64,000 nt of DNA, taken from positions 2,480,001 to 2,544,000 of the forward strand of contig JAPFFF010000010.1 in NCBI GenBank assembly GCA_039105265.1, read 5' to 3'. The DNA comes from Tritrichomonas musculus. Its lineage: Eukaryota; Parabasalia; Tritrichomonadida; Tritrichomonadidae. Positions 57,157 through 64,000 of this stretch are shown here, piece by piece. The notes under the pieces are model-generated. The model had not been told where the DNA came from and made no database searches. It worked only from the letters and a program-made list of their open reading frames with translations. The translations under genes were made by a program, and so were the position numbers. Position 1 is the first letter of the stretch. Each line of letters starts with the position of its first letter.

Positions 57157-58023
57157 TTATTCGAAATAGTACTTATTAGCAGAAATATTCATTACGAATT
57201 TTTCATGTGGTTCTTTATGTTGTAAGTATTCAGCTACTGTCTGCTTAGTATTTAATGAGTTATTAGTTTGTTGCAACAAGCTAGTAAAATCTTCCTCACT
57301 ATATCCTGTATAACATATGATATCTGTTGCTAACCTTTTCGCATTCATATGAACAAATCGAATAGTTTGGATAGCCATGATACATGTTAAATTATAGTGT
57401 CTTGTCTTGGTTAACAACTTGATAAATTCACTATTACCATTCTTTAATAAATCACTACCTGCACAATCATCTAGTATCAATAATGTGTTATATGGATATG
57501 ATGATGTTTCATACTTGACTAACTTATTGGCTATATATATTATTTTATCATTGAGCTCATTTAAATGATGCTTCTCAATGAGCCTCCTCATTTCGTCATT
57601 GGTCTCTTTCATTCGAGATAATACATATTTGACAATGGCATAATACTTTATCTTTCTTCGAAGATGTCTTTTAAGATAACTCATTAATTCTCTTTCCTTT
57701 ACATAATCGATTCTTGATTGTATCTGTTTATTAAGTGTTTCAGCTGTTTTATCCATTTTACCAGAGCTTGAGCAAAATATTATCTTTTGGTAGTATGGAT
57801 GTTTAAACAACCTCTCTGTTATCATAATATGTCTCCATATCCAAAAACTTTTACCAGCACCTGGTTTACCAATTAAAAAGTATATACCATTTGTGCTAAA
57901 AGGATAATCAGGTGATAATGGTTTAATCAAAGCACCATCTATCTCTTTCATGTTCTTCCGTAAGGTCTCTTTAATCAATGTTTCTACTTTATTTATTAGT
58001 TCTGCACTTGGGGGTTCATCCAT
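57157..58023 (-). CDS. Polinton packaging-type ATPase (FtsK/HerA-like)
   Basis: A 288-residue P-loop ATPase. The Walker A motif GKPGAGKS lies at about residues 51-58 and a Walker B-type NTLLILDDCAG at about 180-190, followed by a sensor-like motif in LTCIMAIQTIRF. This layout, with a short N-terminus and a domain of about 230 residues, matches the A32/FtsK-HerA-type ATPases of Polintons and related viruses, thought to pack DNA into capsids. The gene is 10 bp downstream of the integrase gene and shares its direction, as usual in these elements. Confidence 0.9.
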   Translation of the reverse strand: MDEPPSAELINKVETLIKETLRKNMKEIDGALIKPLSPDYPFSTNGIYFLIGKPGAGKSFWIWRHIMITERLFKHPYYQKIIFCSSSGKMDKTAETLNKQIQSRIDYVKERELMSYLKRHLRRKIKYYAIVKYVLSRMKETNDEMRRLIEKHHLNELNDKIIYIANKLVKYETSSYPYNTLLILDDCAGSDLLKNGNSEFIKLLTKTRHYNLTCIMAIQTIRFVHMNAKRLATDIICYTGYSEEDFTSLLQQTNNSLNTKQTVAEYLQHKEPHEKFVMNISANKYYFE

Positions 58024-58033
58024 TTACAAATTT

Positions 58034-59188
58034 TTAAATGTATTTCATAATTTTATCTGGTATTGGTTTGCCCTCAACCTTTTGACCTGCTTTAATTTGT
58101 CGTTCATAATTTTTCTTTTGTTCCAACCAATATTGTCTTTCTGCTGTACCAAGTACTAATGGATTACCTCTCCTTACATCTCTAATAGTTTGTCTAGCAA
58201 AGGCATCATCACCTTCGACTCCTTCCCATTTTAAATCATACTTACCAGTATCTTCATCAAAGTTATATATTTTTTCAATAATACCTTCTTTACCTTCATT
58301 TAGTCTTTCAGCTACTTTAATCCTTTTGTCTCTTGTCCTTAACAACCTATATCCAGGGAATGAACTAGTTGAACCATCTTTGGACTTGACCACAAACTGG
58401 TTACCTTTTTGTGAGTCAACTATATAAGACTCATTGGACAAATTACTTCTTCTTTTACCAAATGGTTCTTTTTCGAGTACTAACCTGACCTTCTCACCTG
58501 GATTAAAATGGTATGGATTAATGCGTGCATTCTTTTGTATGTACTTTATTTCATCCTCTGGAGTAATATCATTAGGTGCTTTATTATCTAAAGACCTATG
58601 AGGAGAGTTGTTATATATGTTGACCAAATCATGCATCTCCTTTGGTTGAATAAACCTATTTTCACCAATAGCATCTCTTATGGTTCTCATAAACCTATTA
58701 ATAATGCCAAGTACATTATGGTTATTCTCAGTTGTTGTTCGGTATTTTATGTTCTTCTCTCTCATGAAGTCTAAGACTGTTGATGATAAATATGCTGCAT
58801 CCTCATCACTTGTTATCGAATATACATGAGGTACATCATTAACAAATTTATGAAGTGCTGTTAATACTTCTCTTGCTCCTTTACCATTCATAGGATATGC
58901 ATATGCTTTTCTGGTGTTGATATTGATGAACATTAGATAATTCAACCCACCTGCCTCTTTATTATTAATGAAGGTATCCATTTGATAACCATGAGGATGT
59001 TTGGATACAATAGGTATAAATTGTGCTTTAGGTACTCTCTTATCATGTACTACTCTTTCATCAAAGTATTTCTTTGCTTCTTCTTCATTTAGATTCTCTT
59101 GTTTTGCCATGCTAAGGTATTTGTCCAAGGTCTTCCATTTAGCTTTGTTGTATAATTTTTCATATGGGCTTGGTTCTTCTTTACTCAT
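58034..59188 (-). CDS. Polinton retrovirus-type integrase
   Basis: A 384-residue integrase of the rve family. The catalytic core is about residues 55-215, with YQMDTFINN followed by LNYLMFININTRKAYAYPM, then VYSITSDEDAAYLSS, and the NIYNNSPHRSL block that follows the core in rve integrases. Beyond it are a small beta-barrel-like region (FNPGEKVRLVLEKEPFGKRR, residues about 230-300) and a chromodomain-like stretch (KYDLKWEGVEGDDAFAR). It joins the ends of the element to target DNA. The N-terminus is helical and lacks membrane segments. Neighbours: ATPase downstream and the 334-residue hypothetical protein 6 bp upstream. Confidence 0.9.
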   Translation of the reverse strand: MSKEEPSPYEKLYNKAKWKTLDKYLSMAKQENLNEEEAKKYFDERVVHDKRVPKAQFIPIVSKHPHGYQMDTFINNKEAGGLNYLMFININTRKAYAYPMNGKGAREVLTALHKFVNDVPHVYSITSDEDAAYLSSTVLDFMREKNIKYRTTTENNHNVLGIINRFMRTIRDAIGENRFIQPKEMHDLVNIYNNSPHRSLDNKAPNDITPEDEIKYIQKNARINPYHFNPGEKVRLVLEKEPFGKRRSNLSNESYIVDSQKGNQFVVKSKDGSTSSFPGYRLLRTRDKRIKVAERLNEGKEGIIEKIYNFDEDTGKYDLKWEGVEGDDAFARQTIRDVRRGNPLVLGTAERQYWLEQKKNYERQIKAGQKVEGKPIPDKIMKYI

Positions 59189-59194
59189 TTATTT

Positions 59195-60199
59195 TTAAAT
59201 AAACATCTTATCGTATTGAAGGAATTGCATTTCGATAACAAATGAATCTTTAGGAGGTAGTTTGGTTGGACAATTATAATGTGCATCACTATAGAAGTCT
59301 ATCCAAAACCTTTGGTCCATTGAGTTTAACTTGAAGTACTTAATAGGACTATATTCAACATCACTATCTCCAATATAGTTATGTAATGCTTGTTCACCAA
59401 TAGATGAATATATTTTACATGGATGTCTGTCCCATACATTATCAAATACCAACCTCTTACTTAAAGTTGAATACTTCTTAGGGTTATTTTGATAAGCTCC
59501 TGTGCCTATATTAAACACATCTGCAAAGTCCTCATTCCAATCACCAATTTGGAAAAAATTGATAAATTGGCTTGAATCTTCCTCTATATTATCATTATTT
59601 TTAGTATATATAATTTCATGAAAACCATCTTTATCATAATATCCATCTGTTTGTATATCTCGATATGCAATTAATGAATCATTTTGGGAAAATGCATTTC
59701 CATATTGTCCATGCATAGCTATCCAAGATTTCATCGCGGCGTTAACAGCATCAAAGAACCCTCTTAAGTCCCCTTCCTCTGACACCCAATCAATAACATC
59801 AAAATTTGCTATCCATTTCCAAGTAGGCTCTTTTTCATATTCTACTTTGAGCTCGTCCTGGTAGAATTTATCAACTAGTTCTTGAGTTAAAATAGGGTCG
59901 TTTATATTTCCCCCATGTAAAACAAAGTAGGATTTTTGAACTTTAAATATAGTCACATTAAATTCTAATTTGCGTCTTCTCTTAATGATATGCGCTGAAC
60001 GAACACCAACAATAGATTCCCCTTTGTTTGCAGTTGACCATTCTGGTGGGAAATTAAACCAATACCTATTAAACTTAGCTTTATCATGTTGAGCATCCTC
60101 AAGGAAGTAGGCTGTTTCGATTGGAAGAGGTGTATTACCATCATTAACTATATTATCTCGATTAGGATATAAAGTGTTAACACTTGGTGGTAATTCCAT
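59195..60199 (-). CDS. Polinton hypothetical protein, candidate minor capsid protein
   Basis: A 334-residue protein, beta-rich, with aromatic patches: FNRYWFNFPPEWSTANKGES, IVGVRSAHIIKRRRKLEFNV, and near the end FKLNSMDQRFWIDFYSDAHY. The size and pattern allow a penton or other minor capsid protein, and I cannot choose between this and the protein at 45694-46434. It sits between integrase and protease genes, with 6 bp and 24 bp to its neighbours, so it is probably co-regulated. No signal or membrane segment. Confidence 0.65.
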   Translation of the reverse strand: MELPPSVNTLYPNRDNIVNDGNTPLPIETAYFLEDAQHDKAKFNRYWFNFPPEWSTANKGESIVGVRSAHIIKRRRKLEFNVTIFKVQKSYFVLHGGNINDPILTQELVDKFYQDELKVEYEKEPTWKWIANFDVIDWVSEEGDLRGFFDAVNAAMKSWIAMHGQYGNAFSQNDSLIAYRDIQTDGYYDKDGFHEIIYTKNNDNIEEDSSQFINFFQIGDWNEDFADVFNIGTGAYQNNPKKYSTLSKRLVFDNVWDRHPCKIYSSIGEQALHNYIGDSDVEYSPIKYFKLNSMDQRFWIDFYSDAHYNCPTKLPPKDSFVIEMQFLQYDKMFI

Positions 60200-60223
60200 T
60201 TCGAGTTGAATAAAAAGTCTTTA

Positions 60224-61804
60224 TTAATATACAACACCTGTTTCTAATTCATTGTTTTGAAGTTCTCGAAGTATTCTCTTTCTAATATCTGGTATATTGC
60301 GTTGTTTAAACTTACCATTTCCTTCATGCAAAAAGGTACGACAAGATTCCATTAGAAACACTCCACAATCCTTGTTATTCCTTTGACTAGGTACATCATA
60401 ATATTTTGCTTTTAACTTACCTGTTCCTGAAATATTGATCCACTTATTAAGTGTCTTTACCTCTGGTGCCATTGACTTATTCTCAGAGTCATAGCATTCG
60501 ATTATTTTCTTTGGATATCGAACAATACATAAAACCCAATGTTCTCCATCTGAGCAAATGGGGACAAATACTTTATCGAAATGTGTAAATGACTGTTTAC
60601 CTGAGATAGGACTTTTCATCAGTTCATGTATTTTTTCCATATCATTAGTCTCATATGCCATAGAAAGGAGGGTATAAAATGCAGTAGGTACAACCAATAT
60701 TTTCTTTTTATCAAACTCTGCTTCATTTTGACCAGGTTGTTTATTCAATCTCTTTCCTTTGTTATATAGAAGTTTCAAGTAGTCATCAATAACATCTTCT
60801 TCTATATTTTCATCATTGACTAAACTCCTCCAATCATGAATTTTATGACGTCTTTGGTCTACTGTAAACTCTCCTGTCTTCTGTGGTGTCATACGGGGTT
60901 CTCTTGGAGGAGGACTAGTACCTCGAGAGGTATGTGATGATGGAAACTGTGGAGGTGGTGATGAAGGAGGAGGAGGTGGTGGAGGTGGTGGAGGTGAAGG
61001 TGAACGAGAAGGAGGAGGAGGTGGAGGTGAAGGTGAACGAGGTCGTTTTGATTTTTTCTTATGTTGTTTTGATTTTTTCTTAGGTCTATCATCCTCGTCT
61101 AAATTTGTACTACTTTGAAGTAAAAGTTGAATTCTGTTTTGATTTTGATCCCTTGTTGGTGGCTCAACATTTGTGGGTCGGTTCCTACCGATTTTCCTAA
61201 GGTTAAGATGATAATCATTTCGATTTAAAGTTGGAGGTCTGGGTAATGGAGCCAATTCTGGTATATCATCTGTTTGAATACCTCTAGTTTTATATTCTTT
61301 CTTATCACTTTTCAATGTTCTTTCTTTCATCTGCTCTCTCAGTTCTCTAGCTGCTTGTTTTTCCTCCTCAGTCTTCATTCGAGATATCCTTATGTTGATA
61401 ATATCATAATGTAATTTTATCTCTGTTAATATACCTTGATCTGATTCTTGGAGAGTATATTGATATGGCTTTAATACTGTTATGTAATGCCCATGTTCAT
61501 CTTTATCATCTTGATTTTTCTTAATAGCAAACACACAACCTGTAAATTTTGCTCTTGGTTTCTCTCTCTTGAGTCTATTAGCAAATTCAAGTACGTCTTT
61601 AAAAGCTATACTAGTATTTAAATATGTCTCATATAATTTTTGTAGATTTATTTGATTATTAGAGAACTTCCATATAGTTTGACCCAAACCTCTTGTTAAT
61701 CTTGCAACATCTCTATCAACTAGTTTAGGTCGAAATTTAATAGTACCTTGTAATAGTTGTATTTTATTGTTAGGTTTAGTTTGTGTACCTACATCACTTG
61801 TCAT
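60224..61804 (-). CDS. Polinton Ulp1/adenain-like cysteine protease with long N-terminal part
   Basis: A 526-residue protein. The C-terminal domain (about 350-526) is a C48-type cysteine protease: HWVLCIVRYP supplies the His (about 421), IECYDSEN the Asp, and PSQRNNKDCGVF the oxyanion Gln and nucleophile Cys (about 473-480). In Polintons this enzyme is thought to process capsid proteins. The N-terminal half is a separate part: a helical domain (1-150), a basic linker (KKKSKQHKKKSKRPRS) and a proline run (about 255-290). Two short motifs of the GxQT type (VGTQTK near residue 6, and RGIQTDD near 173) also occur in other proteins of this element. Promoter unknown. Confidence 0.9.
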   Translation of the reverse strand: MTSDVGTQTKPNNKIQLLQGTIKFRPKLVDRDVARLTRGLGQTIWKFSNNQINLQKLYETYLNTSIAFKDVLEFANRLKREKPRAKFTGCVFAIKKNQDDKDEHGHYITVLKPYQYTLQESDQGILTEIKLHYDIINIRISRMKTEEEKQAARELREQMKERTLKSDKKEYKTRGIQTDDIPELAPLPRPPTLNRNDYHLNLRKIGRNRPTNVEPPTRDQNQNRIQLLLQSSTNLDEDDRPKKKSKQHKKKSKRPRSPSPPPPPPSRSPSPPPPPPPPPPSSPPPQFPSSHTSRGTSPPPREPRMTPQKTGEFTVDQRRHKIHDWRSLVNDENIEEDVIDDYLKLLYNKGKRLNKQPGQNEAEFDKKKILVVPTAFYTLLSMAYETNDMEKIHELMKSPISGKQSFTHFDKVFVPICSDGEHWVLCIVRYPKKIIECYDSENKSMAPEVKTLNKWINISGTGKLKAKYYDVPSQRNNKDCGVFLMESCRTFLHEGNGKFKQRNIPDIRKRILRELQNNELETGVVY

Positions 61805-61870
61805 TTAAAAATCAAATAAAAGAAAGAAGAAGAAGATGTTGTTTATTTCATTTTTTTTATTTCTGTATAA

Positions 61871-62134
61871 ATGGCTTATTTCATGACCATAAAAGAGCGT
61901 ATATATATCCTCTATAAAATAGTGTCTTACCTCTATGATTATAGATGTGAGACTAATGAGGGAGTATGTAATATTTTAATTAATAAGATAAAAGAGTTAG
62001 CTGCTGAGTATTTCGAACCTGAATTTCTTGGTGTAATGATGAAAGATGGTGATTTGGAATTTATCGACCAAATAGAACATTTTGCCTTTGAGTTCTTAGA
62101 GTACCAAATATCTAATCTGCCCTCGCATTTATAA
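61871..62134 (+). CDS. Polinton small hypothetical protein
   Basis: An 87-residue, helical, acidic protein without recognised family (KERIYILYKIVSYLYDYRCE, KIKELAAEYFEPEFLGVMMK). It is divergent from the protease gene (66 bp between ATGs) and overlaps the tail of the convergent HNH gene by 23 bp. Confidence 0.55.
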   Translation: MAYFMTIKERIYILYKIVSYLYDYRCETNEGVCNILINKIKELAAEYFEPEFLGVMMKDGDLEFIDQIEHFAFEFLEYQISNLPSHL

Positions 62135-62447
62135 TTTTGGGCATATCCCTGTTATAGTTACTATCAGTTGGGGTTATCCATCTTAAGTTGCTTAGATGGT
62201 AGTCAGCCCTATTCCTATTGATATGGTCTACCTCTATTTTATGTTGTGGGTCATCATTAGGTATGAACTGTCTTGCTATAAGTACATGTTTCAAGTAGTA
62301 GTTGCCATTTAGACATACTCGTATATACCCCTTTATATGTTTTGCATCTTTGCATATAAAATGATTACTCTTACGTCTTATAGTAAAGGGGTACCTATTC
62401 AGTATCTCATAGTCGTTAGTAAAGCCTTTGAGTGGCACAAATGACAT
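62112..62447 (-). CDS. HNH endonuclease carried by the Polinton
   Basis: A 111-residue protein with a homing-endonuclease-like HNH domain. The core is EVDHINRNRADYHLSNLRWI (about residues 70-90), the standard DHI...N...NLRW signature of HNH_3-type nucleases, preceded by YLKHVLIARQFIPN (an LxxxHxL[IV]AxxF-type block that is typical of NUMOD4/HNH proteins), and an N-terminal NDYEIxNRYPFTIRRK stretch. It should nick or cut DNA. It lies close to the right terminal repeat and may be a passenger gene, as HNH genes often are. The start at 62447 is 41 bp from the divergent ATG at 62489. Confidence 0.9.
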   Translation of the reverse strand: MSFVPLKGFTNDYEILNRYPFTIRRKSNHFICKDAKHIKGYIRVCLNGNYYLKHVLIARQFIPNDDPQHKIEVDHINRNRADYHLSNLRWITPTDSNYNRDMPKIINARAD

Positions 62448-62488
62448 TTACTCACTTTTTAAATGATTCATTTCATTTTTATTTTCGT

Positions 62489-62791
62489 ATGAACAAGTGG
62501 GGGAAAATCATTGTTGATAGAATTGATAATAATGAACCTCGTCATTATCCTCTTGATGACAAAGAAAGAAACATTACCAAGTTCCCAAAGAAAAAAAAGC
62601 GATTGGGCTTGTATAAAAACTATAAGGAACATCAAGAAGAAGAAGAAGAAGAAATGTTTATAGTGACAGAGTGTCATTTTATTCCCTATGAATATAAAGA
62701 GATAGGTGTTCAAACTGAAGACCTTTGGGATGTAGGTGTTCAAACTAATGCTGAACTACCTCATATAGAAGAACTACTTAGTAAAATCTAA
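62489..62791 (+). CDS. Polinton small hypothetical protein with two GVQT motifs
   Basis: A 100-residue charged protein, not recognised. After a basic part (KFPKKKKRLGLYKNYKEH) and an acidic run, it has two close copies of a short motif, IGVQTED and VGVQTNA, eleven residues apart. It is the last gene before the right terminal repeat. The ATG at 62489 (MNKWGKIIVDRIDNNEP) was chosen because upstream codons overlap the divergent HNH gene; an earlier in-frame ATG at 62441 is possible. Confidence 0.6.
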   Translation: MNKWGKIIVDRIDNNEPRHYPLDDKERNITKFPKKKKRLGLYKNYKEHQEEEEEEMFIVTECHFIPYEYKEIGVQTEDLWDVGVQTNAELPHIEELLSKI

Positions 62792-62817
62792 CTTCTTTTA
62801 TTTTAATTTTTGTTGTA

Positions 62818-63052
62818 GTAGGTACGAGATTCTCGGGGCAGGTACCTGTGCCGTTTCATAGATGGGCGGTTGTGGGGTGGGGTACCTGTGCCGTTTCATT
62901 GATGGGGAGCAGTAGTGAGAACAAGAATATTTTTTTCTTTTTTTCTTTTTTCTTTTCTTTTCTTTTTCTTTTCTTTTCTTTTTCTTTTATGACGAGTTCG
63001 TGTTGACGCTTGGGGTGCCAGCCCCAGCGGAAACCGACTCGTATATACTACT
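62818..63052 (-). repeat. Polinton right terminal inverted repeat
   Basis: About 235 bp, the inverted near-identical copy of 37538-37772. It ends CGACTCGTATATACTACT at 63052. It has the same pyrimidine/purine tract and two 19-bp internal repeats. Confidence 0.95.
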
Positions 63053-63851
63053 TAATCTAATGGTATTTTTTACAACAAAAATGTTTTGATGTTATTGGTT
63101 CAAATGTCAAAATATCCATATTTTTTTTTCATTTTTTTTATTTTTTAACCAAAAAATAGTTAATATATTAAATAATAAGATTTTTTTATTTATAAAAGTT
63201 TTAATTATTAGAATATTCTTTACTGAGTGTCAATTAGCCAACTTCTTTGCCTGGAGTGCAAATGTGTTCATTACGCATAAACCATAATTTGAAATGATCT
63301 TCTCTTGTATAATCCATTGAACATTGACAACGAACTCCATCATCATTGAACAAAGAGTCAGCACATTTGACGTAATAATGTTTATCTTTTCCTCTATATT
63401 TTTTTATATCTGTGGACAATTGTATGTTCAAGTTGAGTCCATGATAGTTTCACCTACGTATTACAGGTCCAATTTCGCTTTTTTGTCCTTCTTTCTAGGT
63501 GCCGTGCTAAGTAGAAAATGGCTATGTTCTAAATTCTGAAGATGTGAATAATAACTTTTTTTTATAGAAATTACTTAAAATATTCAAAGGTTATTGGTCC
63601 AAAAAGCTAAAAATTTATATATATTTTAAGAATAAATTTATAATTAAACTCAAATTTTTAATGTTCGCACATAAAAAATAAACTATATAAAAATATCAAT
63701 AATTTCTGAGAAACCGAAATTTTGTGTACGAATTTTATAAAATTAAATTTATTTTGATTTTAAAAAAGTAATTAAACAAAAAAAAAGTAAATATATTAAA
63801 AAAAGAAATTTTTATTAATAAAAGATTAACTTTTTGTATAAATAGCTTTTA
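63053..63851. other. Flank right of the Polinton
   Basis: No intact gene. At about 63234-63431 on the minus strand a short open stretch (KHYYVKCADS...CQCSMDYTREDHFKLWFMRNEHIC) has Cys/His spacing like a small zinc-binding domain (C, CxC, HxC) and may be a relic of a transposase or another gene, but it lacks an ATG. Confidence 0.45.
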
Positions 63852-64000
63852 TTATGTTGATTCTAGTATCATTCTGACATCAAGAAGTTCTTTTTTGCTT
63901 TTTTCCCTTCTGTTTGTATGAATCAAACGATGTCTTGAGATAGCTCTTTCACAACTTGCCTCAGATGTAACAGAACTAAGTAAACGTTCTGCGATGTCTC
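63852..64000 (-). CDS. hAT transposase, C-terminal end (partial at window edge)
   Basis: On the minus strand, the last 49 codons of a frame that continues beyond the window read DIAERLLSSVTSEASCERAI followed by SRHRLIHTNRREKSKKELLD, ending at TAA. The SEASCERAISRHRLIHT pattern matches the C-terminal hAT dimerisation domain (S-E-x-x-C/V-E-R-x-F/I-S). The catalytic part lies outside the window, so whether the transposon is intact is unknown. It is a plain DNA transposon of the hAT superfamily and lies about 800 bp beyond the right end of the Polinton. Confidence 0.8.
   Translation of the reverse strand, partial: DIAERLLSSVTSEASCERAISRHRLIHTNRREKSKKELLDVRMILEST

Larger units (their letters stand above)
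37538..63052. mobile_element. Polinton/Maverick element, about 25.5 kb, looks whole
   Basis: A virus-like self-synthesising DNA transposon bounded by about 235-bp terminal inverted repeats that are almost identical. It has about 21 genes, 16 on the minus and 5 on the plus strand, including protein-primed DNA polymerase B, retrovirus-type integrase, packaging-type ATPase, Ulp1/adenain-like protease and a major capsid protein, the defining Polinton set. Its GC content is higher and gene density far greater than the host flanks. No breaks were noticed. Near-identity of the terminal repeats points to a young insertion. No clear 6-bp target duplication was found outside the repeats. Mavericks are known to be very abundant in trichomonads. 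Confidence 0.95.

Noticed and set aside
37538-63052. Long terminal repeats of a retrotransposon
   Set aside because: The end repeats are inverted, not direct, no reverse transcriptase is present, and the gene set is that of a Polinton; the integrase is the Polinton type.
63234-63431. Small Cys/His protein gene on the minus strand
   Set aside because: No ATG at its head and no surrounding gene; kept only as a note in the flank description as a possible zinc-binding relic.

Overview
The window looks like nuclear DNA of a trichomonad (Parabasalia), most likely a Tritrichomonas-type genome; species cannot be fixed from sequence alone. The basis is the very AT-rich intergenic DNA with long homopolymers, intron-less genes with very short predicted 5' leaders (several with a TCATT or TCATA initiator-like motif just before the ATG), and a characteristic gene mix: ankyrin/DUF3447-like proteins fused to BspA-type leucine-rich repeats, a BTB plus F5/8 type C protein, a VIT/VWA protein, several divergent protein kinases, a mariner transposon, and a protein-primed Polinton (Maverick).

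Region 1 to about 37.5 kb is host chromosome. In order: a CAMK-like kinase with DLN in place of DFG (-), a hypothetical protein with a paralogue at 19.7-20.2 kb (-), an importin-beta-like karyopherin (+), a broken relic of a large virus-like element protein (+), a mariner transposon nested inside an older DDE-transposase-like fragment (both -), a Polo-like kinase with two polo boxes (+), a MITE-like inverted repeat, an ankyrin/BspA protein (+), an actin-family pseudogene, tRNA-Ile(GAT) followed by a decayed tRNA-like copy, the second member of the hypothetical family (-), a low-complexity His/Trp/Asn-rich protein (+), a second ankyrin/BspA gene split into two open frames (+), a BTB/BACK/F5-8C protein (-) divergent from a VIT/VWA protein (+), tRNA-Met(CAT), a kinase homologue that has lost both catalytic aspartates (-), an ankyrin protein (+), a second MITE-like element and a PPP-family phosphatase (+), then decayed sequence.

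Region 37,538 to 63,052 is a 25.5-kb Polinton/Maverick that looks whole. It is bounded by about 235-bp terminal inverted repeats that are almost identical, which suggests a young insertion. It carries the hallmark set (protein-primed DNA polymerase B, retrovirus-type integrase, FtsK/HerA packaging-type ATPase, Ulp1/adenain-like cysteine protease, major capsid protein and candidate minor capsid proteins), an HNH nuclease, two very large paralogous proteins of unknown role, and about ten small unknown proteins. Most genes lie on the minus strand, tightly packed, with five short genes on the plus strand. A 19-bp minisatellite of about 15 copies sits in the middle.

Region 63,053 to 64,000 is flanking DNA that ends in the C-terminus of a hAT-type transposase running off the window. 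All functional calls come from motif reading without database searches; starts were moved to the first plausible ATG where the longest open frame began at a non-ATG codon.
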